NCBI RefSeq assembly: GCF_018448935.1
Contig: NZ_RCWC01000016.1
Span: forward strand, 40,212 to 104,211
Direction of reading: 5' to 3'
DNA length: 64,000 bases
From: Photorhabdus noenieputensis
GTDB taxonomy: Bacteria; Pseudomonadota; Gammaproteobacteria; Enterobacterales; Enterobacteriaceae
Both the position numbers and the translations under genes were made by a program. The notes beneath the pieces were generated by a model. It did no database searches. It was given only the letters and a program-made list of their open reading frames with translations, and was not told the DNA's origin. Shown piece by piece: positions 18,397 through 27,366 of the stretch. Position 1 is the stretch's first letter; every line of letters starts with the position of its first letter.

Positions 18397-18436
18397 TAGC
18401 AAACATACGACATTTTTACTAGCAAACATACGACAT
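18397..18436 (-). promoter_or_regulatory. duplicated operator upstream of abiEi
   Basis: TAGCAAACATACGACAT occurs twice, at 18397-18413 and 18420-18436, a 23-bp period in direct orientation. The pair lies 33-72 bp upstream of the antitoxin start. AbiEi proteins are known to bind two repeats in their own promoter, so this is the expected autorepression site. Confidence 0.7.
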
Positions 18437-18452
18437 CTCATTCTGTAAAATA

Positions 18453-19049
18453 TTAGATCTTTTCCATGAGTTGACTAAACATCAGTAAGGTACTGAGCAA
18501 CAAATAGCGCTGCTCCGAAGTCAAACGCAAATAACGACGGCTGGCCGGCAATCGGCTGACAACCTCAGAAGCAGCAAAATGTTCCACCTCAAGTTGCCAT
18601 TGCCCTTGATGAATATTTAATGCCAGATCCCGGAAATCCAACTCTGCTAATGTTTCTCCAATTAATGGATATTGATTGAGTAAATCAATAATCTGTTGCC
18701 CAAACTCTGCACCATGACAACAGTAATAAGTCACGGTCTTTCGCCGAAATATTCCCTTTACCCTAGCTCTAATAACGATTTTTTCCTTGAGTGAAGTGAT
18801 TCCCTGCAAACGAAAACAACAACTGACAATATAGGCCAGAAACAGCGTCTTCGGCTTTTCACAAACTTCAATCTGCAATCCATCAGGTAACGTCACTTGC
18901 AAACTTTCTGCTGATAAACGCTCACAACAGTAAGGCAGCAAATTCTGTCCCAGACGATTTAGCGTTATACCAACCTGATAGCCAGTAGGATAGCGGGGTT
19001 TATTCAACCGCCGCCAAATACCATCAATTAAGGGAACGAAGTGGCTCAA
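18453..19049 (-). CDS. DUF3156-like protein, coupled to the permease gene
   Basis: From TTG 19049 the protein has 198 residues. The N-terminal part reads RYPTGYQVGITLNRLGQNL and the C-terminal part EVEHFAASEVVSRLPASRR, then YLRL, which resembles DUF3156 proteins. GGGGGTG lies at good spacing before TTG 19049; the frame is also open to TTG 19103. The start falls inside the last codons of the permease gene, so the two are translationally coupled. The function is unknown; pairing with an amino-acid permease suggests a role in the same transport or catabolic process. Confidence 0.6.
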   Translation of the reverse strand: MSHFVPLIDGIWRRLNKPRYPTGYQVGITLNRLGQNLLPYCCERLSAESLQVTLPDGLQIEVCEKPKTLFLAYIVSCCFRLQGITSLKEKIVIRARVKGIFRRKTVTYYCCHGAEFGQQIIDLLNQYPLIGETLAELDFRDLALNIHQGQWQLEVEHFAASEVVSRLPASRRYLRLTSEQRYLLLSTLLMFSQLMEKI

Positions 19050-20517
19050 GTTGCACCCCCGGCAGTTCACCCTTAACAAAAGTATGCGAAAGTACCTGCT
19101 CAACGGGTACAGGCTTAAACGGATTCACCCGTTGTACACAGAGCGTCCAAAACAGGGCATAGCTGGCGGTCAAACCTAATATAATAGCGAATGGAATATA
19201 CACATCACAGGGATTCATTCCCGGAGGTGTGATATGAATGATCGCCAAAATAATTCCTGCACTAGAGATAATTTGAGGTAATGGGAAAAAAGGTGATTTA
19301 TAGGCACGATGTAAATCAGGTCTGCGGATACGCAGCAATATCACAGAACATGTCACCAGCAAATAAGCAATACACCAGGCACATACGGCTGCTAATACCA
19401 AAGGCATAATCTGGTTCAAATCACCTTGAATAATAAAGGTATGTAAACAGGGAATCATTACCGCAACCAAAATTCCAAAGATTGGCGTTTTAAAACGTGG
19501 ATGTAGATAAGCAAAAATACGCGGTAACGCGCCATCCAATGCCATACCATAGAGAATACGCGGCACCGCCGCCATCAGGGTATTAATCGTCGCCGCTCCC
19601 GCCAGTAATAACCCGATACCAATCCAATATTTACCAAAATCCCCCATCACCTGACCGGCAAAAGCCGGAATGGCCATTGGCGTTTCTAGCAAGCGAACGT
19701 TATTTTCTACATCCACCAGCACATTTTCTACCTGATGGCTGATTGACGCTCCATACAGACCCATACATAAAGCCACCCCACACAGGCCGGTTATCATTGC
19801 TCGCGGAAGAACTTTGGCAGAATTTTTAATTTCAGGGGCCATTGGCGTCACCAGCTCACAACCGACAAACATAAACATCGCCATTCCCACCAAACTCAGC
19901 ACCGCCAAGGGTTCGCTCAAATTAAGCCCTTCACCAAACCAGCTCTCCATCGGCACGGCAAATGGCATTAATAATCCACAAATACTGAAAATAACCAAAG
20001 TACTCCACATGCAGAATGTCAGCACAATTTCGACTTTACCGAACGCTTCAATACCCAACGCATTAAGTAATCCGAATATAATCACTAACCCAACACCAAC
20101 CATCCATGAAGCGTTATAACTTTCCACCACCGTATTAAGGCTGTCAAAATTCACTAATGCCATAACACCGGAGAGGATAGTTTCTGCTGTACCCGCAAAA
20201 ATATGAACAATCAAATAAGCCGAAAGCGCACCGGTAATCGCCCAGAATCGCCCCATTCCACAAGAGATATAGTCATAGACAGAGCCAGAAGTGGGCAAAA
20301 TAGCCGCCGCCTCAGCAAACGTCGTCACTTGGGCCTGCATCATAATAAAACTGATCAGCATTGCCAGTACGAAAGTATCACCACCAATCCCGAAACCACT
20401 GGTCACCGTCAGAATAACCGGGCTTGCCATGATCACCCCGACGGAACTTGCCAGTGCGGTAGGAAACCCCACCACTCCCTTTTCAATATGCGAAGTCAGT
20501 CGTGTTGACATATTCAT
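19024..20517 (-). CDS. APC-superfamily amino-acid permease
   Basis: This 497-residue polytopic membrane protein has about 12 hydrophobic helices, begins at ATG 20517 behind GAGGGAAG, and keeps the APC features. These are an early glycine-rich helix (SSVGVIMASPVIL, SGFGIGGDT), FAEAAAILPTSGSVYDYIS in the usual place of the substrate gate, and GMALDGALPRIF. Such permeases import amino acids or amines by proton symport. The specificity cannot be read. It is divergent from a LuxR-type regulator 450 bp away, which may control it. Confidence 0.85.
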   Translation of the reverse strand: MNMSTRLTSHIEKGVVGFPTALASSVGVIMASPVILTVTSGFGIGGDTFVLAMLISFIMMQAQVTTFAEAAAILPTSGSVYDYISCGMGRFWAITGALSAYLIVHIFAGTAETILSGVMALVNFDSLNTVVESYNASWMVGVGLVIIFGLLNALGIEAFGKVEIVLTFCMWSTLVIFSICGLLMPFAVPMESWFGEGLNLSEPLAVLSLVGMAMFMFVGCELVTPMAPEIKNSAKVLPRAMITGLCGVALCMGLYGASISHQVENVLVDVENNVRLLETPMAIPAFAGQVMGDFGKYWIGIGLLLAGAATINTLMAAVPRILYGMALDGALPRIFAYLHPRFKTPIFGILVAVMIPCLHTFIIQGDLNQIMPLVLAAVCAWCIAYLLVTCSVILLRIRRPDLHRAYKSPFFPLPQIISSAGIILAIIHITPPGMNPCDVYIPFAIILGLTASYALFWTLCVQRVNPFKPVPVEQVLSHTFVKGELPGVQLEPLRSLN

Positions 20518-20966
20518 TTATCTTCCCTCTTAACTTCTAGTCGTAAAAATAACGCTCACAGCGATTCATTTGTGAATTTTTTGTAAACTTTATTGAGGAT
20601 AAATACACTATAGAAAGTGAAGAGGAATACCGACCATCGTCCTAAAGAACGATACCTAAAGAGGGATTAATAACGGAAAAGGTGTAACGAAAAATACCAG
20701 AAAACAGAAAAAAGCAAAAATAATCACTTAAATATCAATCAATAAAAATAAAATCGCTTAGTTAATGCATTAAGAAATTATTTCAGATATATACCAAAAC
20801 ACCTGTTCTTAGCCAGTGATCATCACGTTGAGAAATTTCATTTATTGCAATCCATATCACGTTATTAATATGTTTGTTTTGTGTTAATTCGGCATTTTAA
20901 TTAGCATTTGATTAATTTTCAGTATTGATTTATCCAATTAGATATTATTCTAAAGGGAGAACTTTC
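20518..20966. other. intergenic control region, permease and LuxR genes
   Basis: This 450-bp AT-rich region separates two divergent genes and should hold both promoters. No strong operator palindrome or small gene was recognised. Confidence 0.4.
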
Positions 20967-21626
20967 TTGTCTACTGTACTACCGAATAGCCGTGAAAATG
21001 CGTTAATCCAAAGTTGCTTAAATACCATCGCACATCTGGTTCCTATCTCAGCCGCAGCATTCTATCTGGTGAATAATGAATTACGCCCCGAAAATTACAT
21101 TCTGTACGGCATCTCAGACGAAACCCACCAGAATTATCTGGCTCATTTTCAGCATTTAGACCCACTAAAACCGGCTAATTATCAACAAGGTGATATTAAT
21201 ATGGTTGGCATGGATCAGAAAACACTGACGAAACATAATAAATATTACCATGAATTTATGCAGCCAAATAACATACAAGACATCGCCGAAATATTTATCC
21301 GTCAACATAACCGAATTATTGCTGGCGTCTCTTTATTACGAGATACTCCATTTACACCAAAAGACTTTAACCGCCTCAGTGTTATTCTACCATTAATTGA
21401 ATTAGCAGTCAGAGACTTGCTTCCTGAAACACCAACTATTCTGACAGCTAAAGAGCAAGAAATTATTAATTTGATAAGGGAAGGATCAAGTAACAAACGT
21501 ATTGCACAGATACTTAATATTTCCCTGTCTACCGTCAAAACCCACCTGCGCAATATCTTTGCCAAAACCAAAGTGACTAATCGCACCGAACTCGTTTCCA
21601 GCGGGTTTATTACTCGGTATTTGTGA
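20967..21626 (+). CDS. LuxR-family transcriptional regulator
   Basis: The protein has 219 residues from TTG 20967, which follows AAGGGAGA at 6-nt spacing. The frame is open 14 codons further upstream without a ribosome-binding site. The C-terminal helix-turn-helix is clear: LTAKEQEIINLIREGSSNKR, then IAQILNISLSTVKTHLRNIF. The N-terminal 130 residues do not show the acyl-homoserine-lactone pocket signature and may sense another ligand. Divergence from the APC permease makes that operon a likely target. The gene end abuts a truncated parE on the other strand. Confidence 0.85.
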   Translation: MSTVLPNSRENALIQSCLNTIAHLVPISAAAFYLVNNELRPENYILYGISDETHQNYLAHFQHLDPLKPANYQQGDINMVGMDQKTLTKHNKYYHEFMQPNNIQDIAEIFIRQHNRIIAGVSLLRDTPFTPKDFNRLSVILPLIELAVRDLLPETPTILTAKEQEIINLIREGSSNKRIAQILNISLSTVKTHLRNIFAKTKVTNRTELVSSGFITRYL

Positions 21627-21628
21627 TT

Positions 21629-21706
21629 TACAGGATTATCTTGTGCAATCCAATCGCCGATTTCTTCAAGGTCGTGTTCTGCCAGAGGCGAAATACTCAG
21701 TTTCAT
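21629..21706 (-). pseudogene. parE: parE toxin fragment
   Basis: ATG 21706 overlaps the parD stop by 4 nt (ATGA). The first 25 or so codons, SISPLAEHDLEEIGDWIAQD, are the start of a RelE/ParE-family toxin. After that the frame runs antisense through the LuxR gene and has no family content. About three quarters of the toxin is missing, so the deletion junction lies within a few bases of the LuxR stop. Confidence 0.75.
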
Positions 21707-21966
21707 TTACCCTGACTATCTTCGGTCATGTTCTTGTATTTTTGAGTGAGGCGGTCAAAAACCTCTCCCGCATCTCTACTTTCACCGCTTTGGATGCCAG
21801 CCATTATGGCGCTTTTGAGTGATTCAACTTTTACTTGCTGCTCTCGCTCTTCTAACGCACGAAGACCGGCGCGAATGACTTCGCTTATATTGTTATAATG
21901 ACCGCTATCAATCTGATTGCGGATAAATGCTTCAAAATGAGGGCTTAGTGCTACACTTGTTGGCAT
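21703..21966 (-). CDS. parD: ParD-type antitoxin, without an intact toxin
   Basis: This 87-residue ribbon-helix-helix protein starts at ATG 21966 behind GGAGGA (6-nt spacing); the ATG 2 codons earlier is too close to that site. SVALSPHFEAFIRNQIDSGH, then NNISEVIRAGLRALEEREQQ, is the ParD DNA-binding and dimer region, and the C-terminal helix normally wraps the toxin. The toxin gene is truncated, so this antitoxin is now an orphan. It may still autoregulate or protect against a related ParE elsewhere. Confidence 0.85.
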   Translation of the reverse strand: MPTSVALSPHFEAFIRNQIDSGHYNNISEVIRAGLRALEEREQQVKVESLKSAIMAGIQSGESRDAGEVFDRLTQKYKNMTEDSQGK

Positions 21967-22520
21967 AGTCATTCCTCCAGTGTTTTTAATATCTATTAAT
22001 AACTATTAGTATAATTTGGAGGCATCATTTCGGCAATATTTTGACAGGCAATTAGACTAGTGGGAGTATTCGATCAAAAACTTATTGTTTCATCGTTTAT
22101 CCAAACCGTAAGTCTCTGCTTAAATTCTCCTGCTAAATAAGATTCCAAAATAGCGCTACATCTTATACCACTCATAATTCTATGTATAACAATGGGTTGA
22201 AGAAGGCCATGTGTAACAGAATTACGAAACGTTATTTAGTCCGAGTTGAAGCGGCCCATAACATAAAACAAATTAAATAGTTATATCGTCATTAACCATT
22301 AACGGTCATCTTTAATTAAGCAATTCTCACGCTTAACGCTTATTCTGATCGCTAAAGAACCAGCACACAGAGGCTTAATTATTTCCCGATATTGGTGATT
22401 TCACCTCATGTTGACAAAATACCAGGCGAAAAGCTCAGAATGAGGCAAATGACATTGCTATTTGCCTCATTTGATGAGTAGAATAAAAGCCTTATTTGAC
22501 TCACAGGTGAAGCGAAGCCA
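21967..22520. other. intergenic stretch, nothing recognised
   Basis: The 554 bp between parD and the fic gene contain only short frames without family content. Promoters for both genes are expected here. No hairpin with a T-run was seen. Confidence 0.4.
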
Positions 22521-23618
22521 ATGTGGATATGGGAACAACCGAACTGGCCGGAATTCCATTGGAATGCCGATACTATTGCACCATTACTGCGAGATGTGCA
22601 CTTCAACCAAGGATTGCTATTAGGTAAATCTGATTATGAAGATACCAAGCAGGCAACGCTTGATAGCCTTCTATCCAGCATACTCTATTCAAGTGAAATT
22701 GAAGGAGAAAGATTGAATGCGGCTTCGATACGTTCATCATTGGCAAACAGATTAGGCATTACGGAAAAAAAACCTTATCCAACAATCGAGAAAAGTGACG
22801 GCATTACAGAGGTCGCCCTCGATGTGATAGAAAATAGTCACTCCGATTTAACTCTTGAACGTATCCTCAGATGGCACCAGTTGATATTCCCTGAAGGCTA
22901 TACCATGTTTAATCCGATACAAGGTGGTAAATTACGTGAAGGGATGATAGAAGTGGTATCCGGTCGTTTAGATAAGCCAATTGTTCACCTTGAAGCACCA
23001 TCGCCAGAAAAAATAGTCGACGAAATACCCCAATTCATAGAGTGGTTCAACCAATCCCGAACAAATGCCAGTCTCGATCCTATCATCAGAGCAGCAATTG
23101 TTCATTTATGGTTTGTAACAATTCACCCTTTAGAAGACGGAAACGGACGCATTACTCGATTTCTAACAGACCTTGCACTTGCTCAAGCCGAAAACCGCTC
23201 AATCCGTTTCTATGCAATGTCGGTAAGTATCTGTCATCATCGTAAGGCGTATTACGAAGTCCTTGAAAATACTCAGCGCGGCGGCTTAGATATTACTGAT
23301 TGGCTGGTTTGGTTTCTGAAAATATTGAATGAGACCTTAATAAACAAACTGCAAGAAATTAATCAGGTTGTGCAAAAAGCTAAATTTTGGCGTCGGATAG
23401 ACCAGACCCAACTTACCGCAGAGCAAACGAAGGTGCTTAACCGCATGCTGGACGGCAATTTTGAGCAAGGCATTAGTAGCAGCCAATATCAAAAGGTGGC
23501 AAAGGTAAGTCGCGCCACTGCAACCAGACACTTGACACATTTGGTTGAACTAAGTTGTTTAGAAAGCACCGGGGCCGGTGGTCGTAGCACTCGTTACCTT
23601 ATTAATCACAAAGGTTGA
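22521..23618 (+). CDS. Fic-family AMPylase with N-terminal DUF4172 and C-terminal winged helix
   Basis: This 365-residue protein has three parts. The N-terminal DUF4172-like segment (WIWEQPNWPEFHW) is followed by the autoinhibitory motif SSEIEGERLN, which fits S/T-x-x-x-E-G. The Fic core near residues 201-213 is IHPLEDGNGRITR, with the catalytic His and the Arg that the inhibitory Glu displaces. The C-terminal 70 residues (VAKVSRATATRHLTHLVELS) look like a winged helix. This is the class II Fic layout, in which the inhibitor is in the same chain. The usual HPF has Leu in place of Phe. The target is unknown. Confidence 0.88.
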   Translation: MWIWEQPNWPEFHWNADTIAPLLRDVHFNQGLLLGKSDYEDTKQATLDSLLSSILYSSEIEGERLNAASIRSSLANRLGITEKKPYPTIEKSDGITEVALDVIENSHSDLTLERILRWHQLIFPEGYTMFNPIQGGKLREGMIEVVSGRLDKPIVHLEAPSPEKIVDEIPQFIEWFNQSRTNASLDPIIRAAIVHLWFVTIHPLEDGNGRITRFLTDLALAQAENRSIRFYAMSVSICHHRKAYYEVLENTQRGGLDITDWLVWFLKILNETLINKLQEINQVVQKAKFWRRIDQTQLTAEQTKVLNRMLDGNFEQGISSSQYQKVAKVSRATATRHLTHLVELSCLESTGAGGRSTRYLINHKG

Positions 23619-23692
23619 ATCTCGGAATCAGTAATAAATACTGTTGTGATACTTACAGATAACGAGCTAACCTCGCTGTAAAAAAATATAAC

Positions 23693-23819
23693 TATACCCG
23701 TCATCTTTCAAGTTGCTTCTTTGTTGGCTGCACTCACTCACCCCGGTCACATAGTTCTCTATGCTCCCGGGGATTCGCTCCCTTGCCGCCGCGATGCATC
23801 TTGAAATCAATAGGGTATA
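23693..23819 (-). repeat. ERIC element, copy 2 (127 bp)
   Basis: Same length and ends as copy 1 but in the opposite orientation (TATACCCGTCATC at the left). The GAATCCCCGGGAGC core is read here as its complement. It lies between the fic gene and the aldehyde dehydrogenase gene. Confidence 0.92.
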
Positions 23820-23952
23820 TAATTTTTCCCACTCCATGATTCATCCAGCCTTTTCCTTATTGAGTTCTGGTGGTGAGTAAATATAATTGACTCGCTGCCC
23901 TGAGAAGCCCTCTCCTGGATAAAATGCCAGTGATGACCTTAGGTTTGACAAT

Positions 23953-23973
23953 GGCCCCTTCAATCAAGGGGCC
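23953..23973 (+). terminator. terminator-like hairpin
   Basis: GGCCCCTT (23953-23960) pairs perfectly with AAGGGGCC (23966-23973) across 5 nt. The plus-strand flank TTGCTTATTTT is moderately T-rich. It sits between convergent genes and could serve either direction, most plausibly the aldehyde dehydrogenase operon. Confidence 0.5.
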
Positions 23974-23999
23974 TTGCTTATTTTGATCCGAATATCAAA

Positions 24000-25493
24000 T
24001 CAATAGCGCACCATCACGGATTTCAATTCAGTATAGTGCTCAATAAAGGCGCTACCGAATTCACGACCAATACCTGAGGATTTGGTACCACCGAATGGTA
24101 ATGCCGGATCGAGGAATGTATGCATATTGATCCAAACAGTCCCCGCTTCGATACGCGGGATCATGCGCATAGCCTTGCTGAGATCATTGGTCCACAAACT
24201 CGCCGCTAAACCAAACGGAGTGTTGTTCATCAAGCCAATCAGCTCTTCCTCATCGTTATAGCTGAGGAAAGTCCCGACAGGACCAAATGTCTCTTCCTTC
24301 ATCAATGAATCTTCCGGGCTGTTAGCACGAATCACGGTTGGCACCACAAAGAAACCCGGCCCGGCCAGAGCATGACCACCGTAAACAATCTCACTGCCTT
24401 CTTGACGCGCTTGCTCAAACAGGGACAGGATCTTGTTATAGTGCGCTTTGTTTGCCAACGGCCCCATTTCTGTTGATTCATCCAGAGGAGAGCCAATCTT
24501 CATTGCCGCGAGTCTTTCAGACAACAATTTCAGCACGTCATCCATATGGCTTGCAGGAATATAGAAACGTTCCGCCGCCGCACAAATCTGCCCTTGATTG
24601 AGATAACCGGCCTCCAGAACACCATCGACAATTTTTTCAACCGACATATCCGCTAAAAACGCCGCGCCGTTCTTACCACCCAATTCCAGCGTGGCACGAG
24701 TCAATCCCTGTTCCATTGCTGATTTACCGACAGCAATACCCGTTGGCACTGAACCGGTGAAAGTTACCTTGGCACACAACGGATGACCTATCAGTGCAGG
24801 CCCAAGCACCGAACCGGAACCATTAATCACATTAATGACACCATCAGGAATACCCGCTTCCTTGGCTAATTCAGCCATTCTGAGCATGGTCAGCGGGGTG
24901 TATTCACTGGGTTTCAATACAATGGTACAACCACAAGTCAGTGCAGCCGCTATTTTCCAGATGGCAACCATGATGGAAAAATTCCACGGAATTATCCCGA
25001 CTACAACACCAACTGGTTCACGACGGGTAAACGCCGTGTATTGCTCACCTTTAAAAGAGGGCAAGGAGACATTCAGGGTTTCACCGCTGATCTTGCTCGA
25101 CCATCCAGCAAAATAACGCAAGAACTGAGCGGAGGAATCAATTTCCAGCATTCGGGACAACTGGATGGTTTTACCAGAGCAGAGAGTTTCTAACTGTGCC
25201 AACTCTTCCCGATGTGCCAGTAATAGATCTGCCAGACGATTCAGGCAGTGACCGCGCTCCATCGGCGAAGTTTGGGCCCACGCCCCATGAAATGCCGCCT
25301 GTGCCGCTTGCATAGCGGCATTGACTTCCGCTTTACCGCCTTGATTAACAGTTGCTATGATTTCATCAGTCGCAGGATTTATGACAGAAAATGTTTCACT
25401 CCCCTGACCACTGACTGGCTGACCATTAATATAATGACCATGATTGTGTTGCAAAAAGGCCATCACTGGCTGTAATAAGTTTATATCACTCAT
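24000..25493 (-). CDS. NAD-dependent aldehyde dehydrogenase, FeaB/PuuC-like
   Basis: This 497-residue ALDH has the catalytic elements in order: IIPWNFSI with the active-site asparagine, ELGGKN with the general-base glutamate, and NQGQICAAAERF with the nucleophile cysteine. PFGGTKSSGIGREFG near the end is typical. It resembles phenylacetaldehyde dehydrogenase FeaB and gamma-glutamyl-aminobutyraldehyde dehydrogenase PuuC. It is the last gene of an operon with a cupin and a DadA/PuuB-type oxidase, so it probably oxidises the aldehyde that the oxidase releases from an amine. Confidence 0.88.
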   Translation of the reverse strand: MSDINLLQPVMAFLQHNHGHYINGQPVSGQGSETFSVINPATDEIIATVNQGGKAEVNAAMQAAQAAFHGAWAQTSPMERGHCLNRLADLLLAHREELAQLETLCSGKTIQLSRMLEIDSSAQFLRYFAGWSSKISGETLNVSLPSFKGEQYTAFTRREPVGVVVGIIPWNFSIMVAIWKIAAALTCGCTIVLKPSEYTPLTMLRMAELAKEAGIPDGVINVINGSGSVLGPALIGHPLCAKVTFTGSVPTGIAVGKSAMEQGLTRATLELGGKNGAAFLADMSVEKIVDGVLEAGYLNQGQICAAAERFYIPASHMDDVLKLLSERLAAMKIGSPLDESTEMGPLANKAHYNKILSLFEQARQEGSEIVYGGHALAGPGFFVVPTVIRANSPEDSLMKEETFGPVGTFLSYNDEEELIGLMNNTPFGLAASLWTNDLSKAMRMIPRIEAGTVWINMHTFLDPALPFGGTKSSGIGREFGSAFIEHYTELKSVMVRY

Positions 25494-25521
25494 TATTTAC
25501 CTCTATAAAACAAGTGTTTTT

Positions 25522-25890
25522 TTAACCTTTAATACAAGACAGATAATGCTTCACAAAACGGTCATCGGTGATTTCCCACAGTACTTCCGTGCCTTTCGGC
25601 GCAAACCAAGAATCCCCCGGATGATATTCAACGGTTTCCCCGCTCTTCACATCGGTCAATTTTACCGAACCTTCTGTTACAGTTGCGTGCTCATCAAACG
25701 GATACACCATACTAAACTTGCCACGAGTACAAGCGAAAATACCACATGTCAGGTTATCCGTTGGTTCACCAAATATCATTGCCATACTGGCCTGCGGATC
25801 GCCTTCCAACACCGTCACTCCCAGATTGCTTACGCTACCAATGTCCAATAATTCAGGCAGGGATTTATTCAGTAAAAATGATTTAATCAT
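25522..25890 (-). CDS. small cupin protein (DUF861/EutQ-like)
   Basis: This 122-residue single-domain cupin has YPFDEHATVTEGSVKLTD as its first motif and YHPGDSWFAPKGTEVLW as its second. The PGDS-F-PKG pattern is that of DUF861 proteins, which often accompany amine oxidases. It lies 28 bp from the aldehyde dehydrogenase gene and 63 bp from the oxidoreductase gene. A catalytic or sensing role in amine degradation is inferred only. Confidence 0.75.
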   Translation of the reverse strand: MIKSFLLNKSLPELLDIGSVSNLGVTVLEGDPQASMAMIFGEPTDNLTCGIFACTRGKFSMVYPFDEHATVTEGSVKLTDVKSGETVEYHPGDSWFAPKGTEVLWEITDDRFVKHYLSCIKG

Positions 25891-25953
25891 AATGTTCTCG
25901 TTCCAAATAAAATAATTTATGAATTTTCAATGAATACTATTGATATCAATAAA

Positions 25954-27258
25954 TTAACGACGCCCTTTCCAATACCCAGACGCTTGGTGCCAAATCTTGC
26001 CCGCAGACACCATAAAATGTCGCAATTTATCTTTGCCAATAATATTTACATGAGGAATTGAACTCATCAGATCATAACGCTCAGATCCTTCGCTCATCCC
26101 TTCGGCCAGTACTTTACAAACGATATGGCTTGGCGTGACTCCGAAACCGGAATAGCCCTGCACATAGAACACATTATCGTGCTGCGGCAAAGAACCAATC
26201 TGTGGGAACAAGTTCGCACTGCAACACAACGGTCCTCCCCATGCCAGTTCAACCTTCACGTCTTGCAGATAGGGGAAAACTTTCAACATCAAGTGACGAT
26301 TCCAAGCTTTCAAATCAGACGGGATATGTTCAATGAAAGGAGTTGCACTACCGAACAACAGACGGTTTTCCTTCGTCACACGGAAGTAATCAATAACCGG
26401 ACGAATATCACTGTATGCACCGCGAATCGGGCTGATTTTTTCAATCAAATCATCCGGTAACACTTCCGTCATTAACTGGAAGGCATAAGTGTTAACCACC
26501 TTTTTATAAATATATGGCTCAAGGCCACTATTAAGAAAGGCGTTACAGGCCCACAACATTTTATTGGCGCGAACAGTTCCCATCGCGGTACGAACCATTA
26601 CTCTAGAACCATATTCAATGTTCAGTACTTCGCTGTTCTCAAAGATTTTTACGCCCAAATCTGTCGCGGCTTTTGCCTCTCCTAACAACAGGTTCAGGGA
26701 ATGAACATGTCCGGCTCCCATATGCTTCAACGCACAAGTATAAACATCAGAACCAATCACCTTTTTCACATCAGAGCCAGTGTAAAGCTGAATATCTTCA
26801 TCAGGAGAGACCGACTGAAAATCTTTCAGCCAGCTACGTAATGTCTTTTCCTGTCTCTTATTCATGCCAAGATAGCTATAACCACGGCAGAGATCAGCAT
26901 CAATATTATATTTAGCAATACGATCACGAATGATGCCGGCCCCCAGATTGCTGATCTGAAAGATCGTTTCCAGCCCTCTCTCGCCAATATGGCGTTTGAT
27001 CACTGCCAGATCATGACCGATACCCGCCATAACCTGACCACCATTACGACCTGTACTGCCATAACCAAGATAACGACTTTCCAAGATTGCAATATTGGTG
27101 ATACCCTTCTCCGCCAATTCCAGGGCGGTATTGATACCGGAAAATCCACCACCAATAATGACGACATCTACATCCAGATCTTCTTGTAATGCCGGAAAGC
27201 GAAGATCATATTTCTTGGTCGCAGCGTAATAAGTTAATGAATCAAGATGATTGCTCAT
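25954..27258 (-). CDS. FAD-dependent amine or amino-acid oxidoreductase (PuuB/DadA type)
   Basis: This 434-residue member of the DAO family has an N-terminal dinucleotide-binding motif DVVIIGGGFSGINTALELA near residue 30, followed by GYGSTGRNGGQ. The C-terminal YVQGYSGFGVTPSHIVCKV is the usual FAD-contacting end. This is the architecture of gamma-glutamylputrescine oxidase PuuB and D-amino-acid dehydrogenase-like enzymes. With the ALDH downstream it should turn a primary amine or amino acid into an aldehyde and then an acid. Confidence 0.85.
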   Translation of the reverse strand: MSNHLDSLTYYAATKKYDLRFPALQEDLDVDVVIIGGGFSGINTALELAEKGITNIAILESRYLGYGSTGRNGGQVMAGIGHDLAVIKRHIGERGLETIFQISNLGAGIIRDRIAKYNIDADLCRGYSYLGMNKRQEKTLRSWLKDFQSVSPDEDIQLYTGSDVKKVIGSDVYTCALKHMGAGHVHSLNLLLGEAKAATDLGVKIFENSEVLNIEYGSRVMVRTAMGTVRANKMLWACNAFLNSGLEPYIYKKVVNTYAFQLMTEVLPDDLIEKISPIRGAYSDIRPVIDYFRVTKENRLLFGSATPFIEHIPSDLKAWNRHLMLKVFPYLQDVKVELAWGGPLCCSANLFPQIGSLPQHDNVFYVQGYSGFGVTPSHIVCKVLAEGMSEGSERYDLMSSIPHVNIIGKDKLRHFMVSAGKIWHQASGYWKGRR

Positions 27259-27366
27259 GTGATAGCCCGATTAGCATCCAACATAATCACCGAATTATCT
27301 GTAGCACAGAGTCACATCACCATGTCCCTTTAGGGATATTTGCAACACAGTTTTAACATTTGTGAC

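Noticed and set aside
18397..18436. Direct repeats resembling a minimal CRISPR array
   Set aside because: Only two copies with a 6-bp gap, no spacer of normal length and no cas genes; the position fits an antitoxin operator.
21302..21706. A 134-codon minus-strand frame that could be read as a complete ParE
   Set aside because: Only the first 25 codons look like ParE; the rest is the antisense of the LuxR gene.
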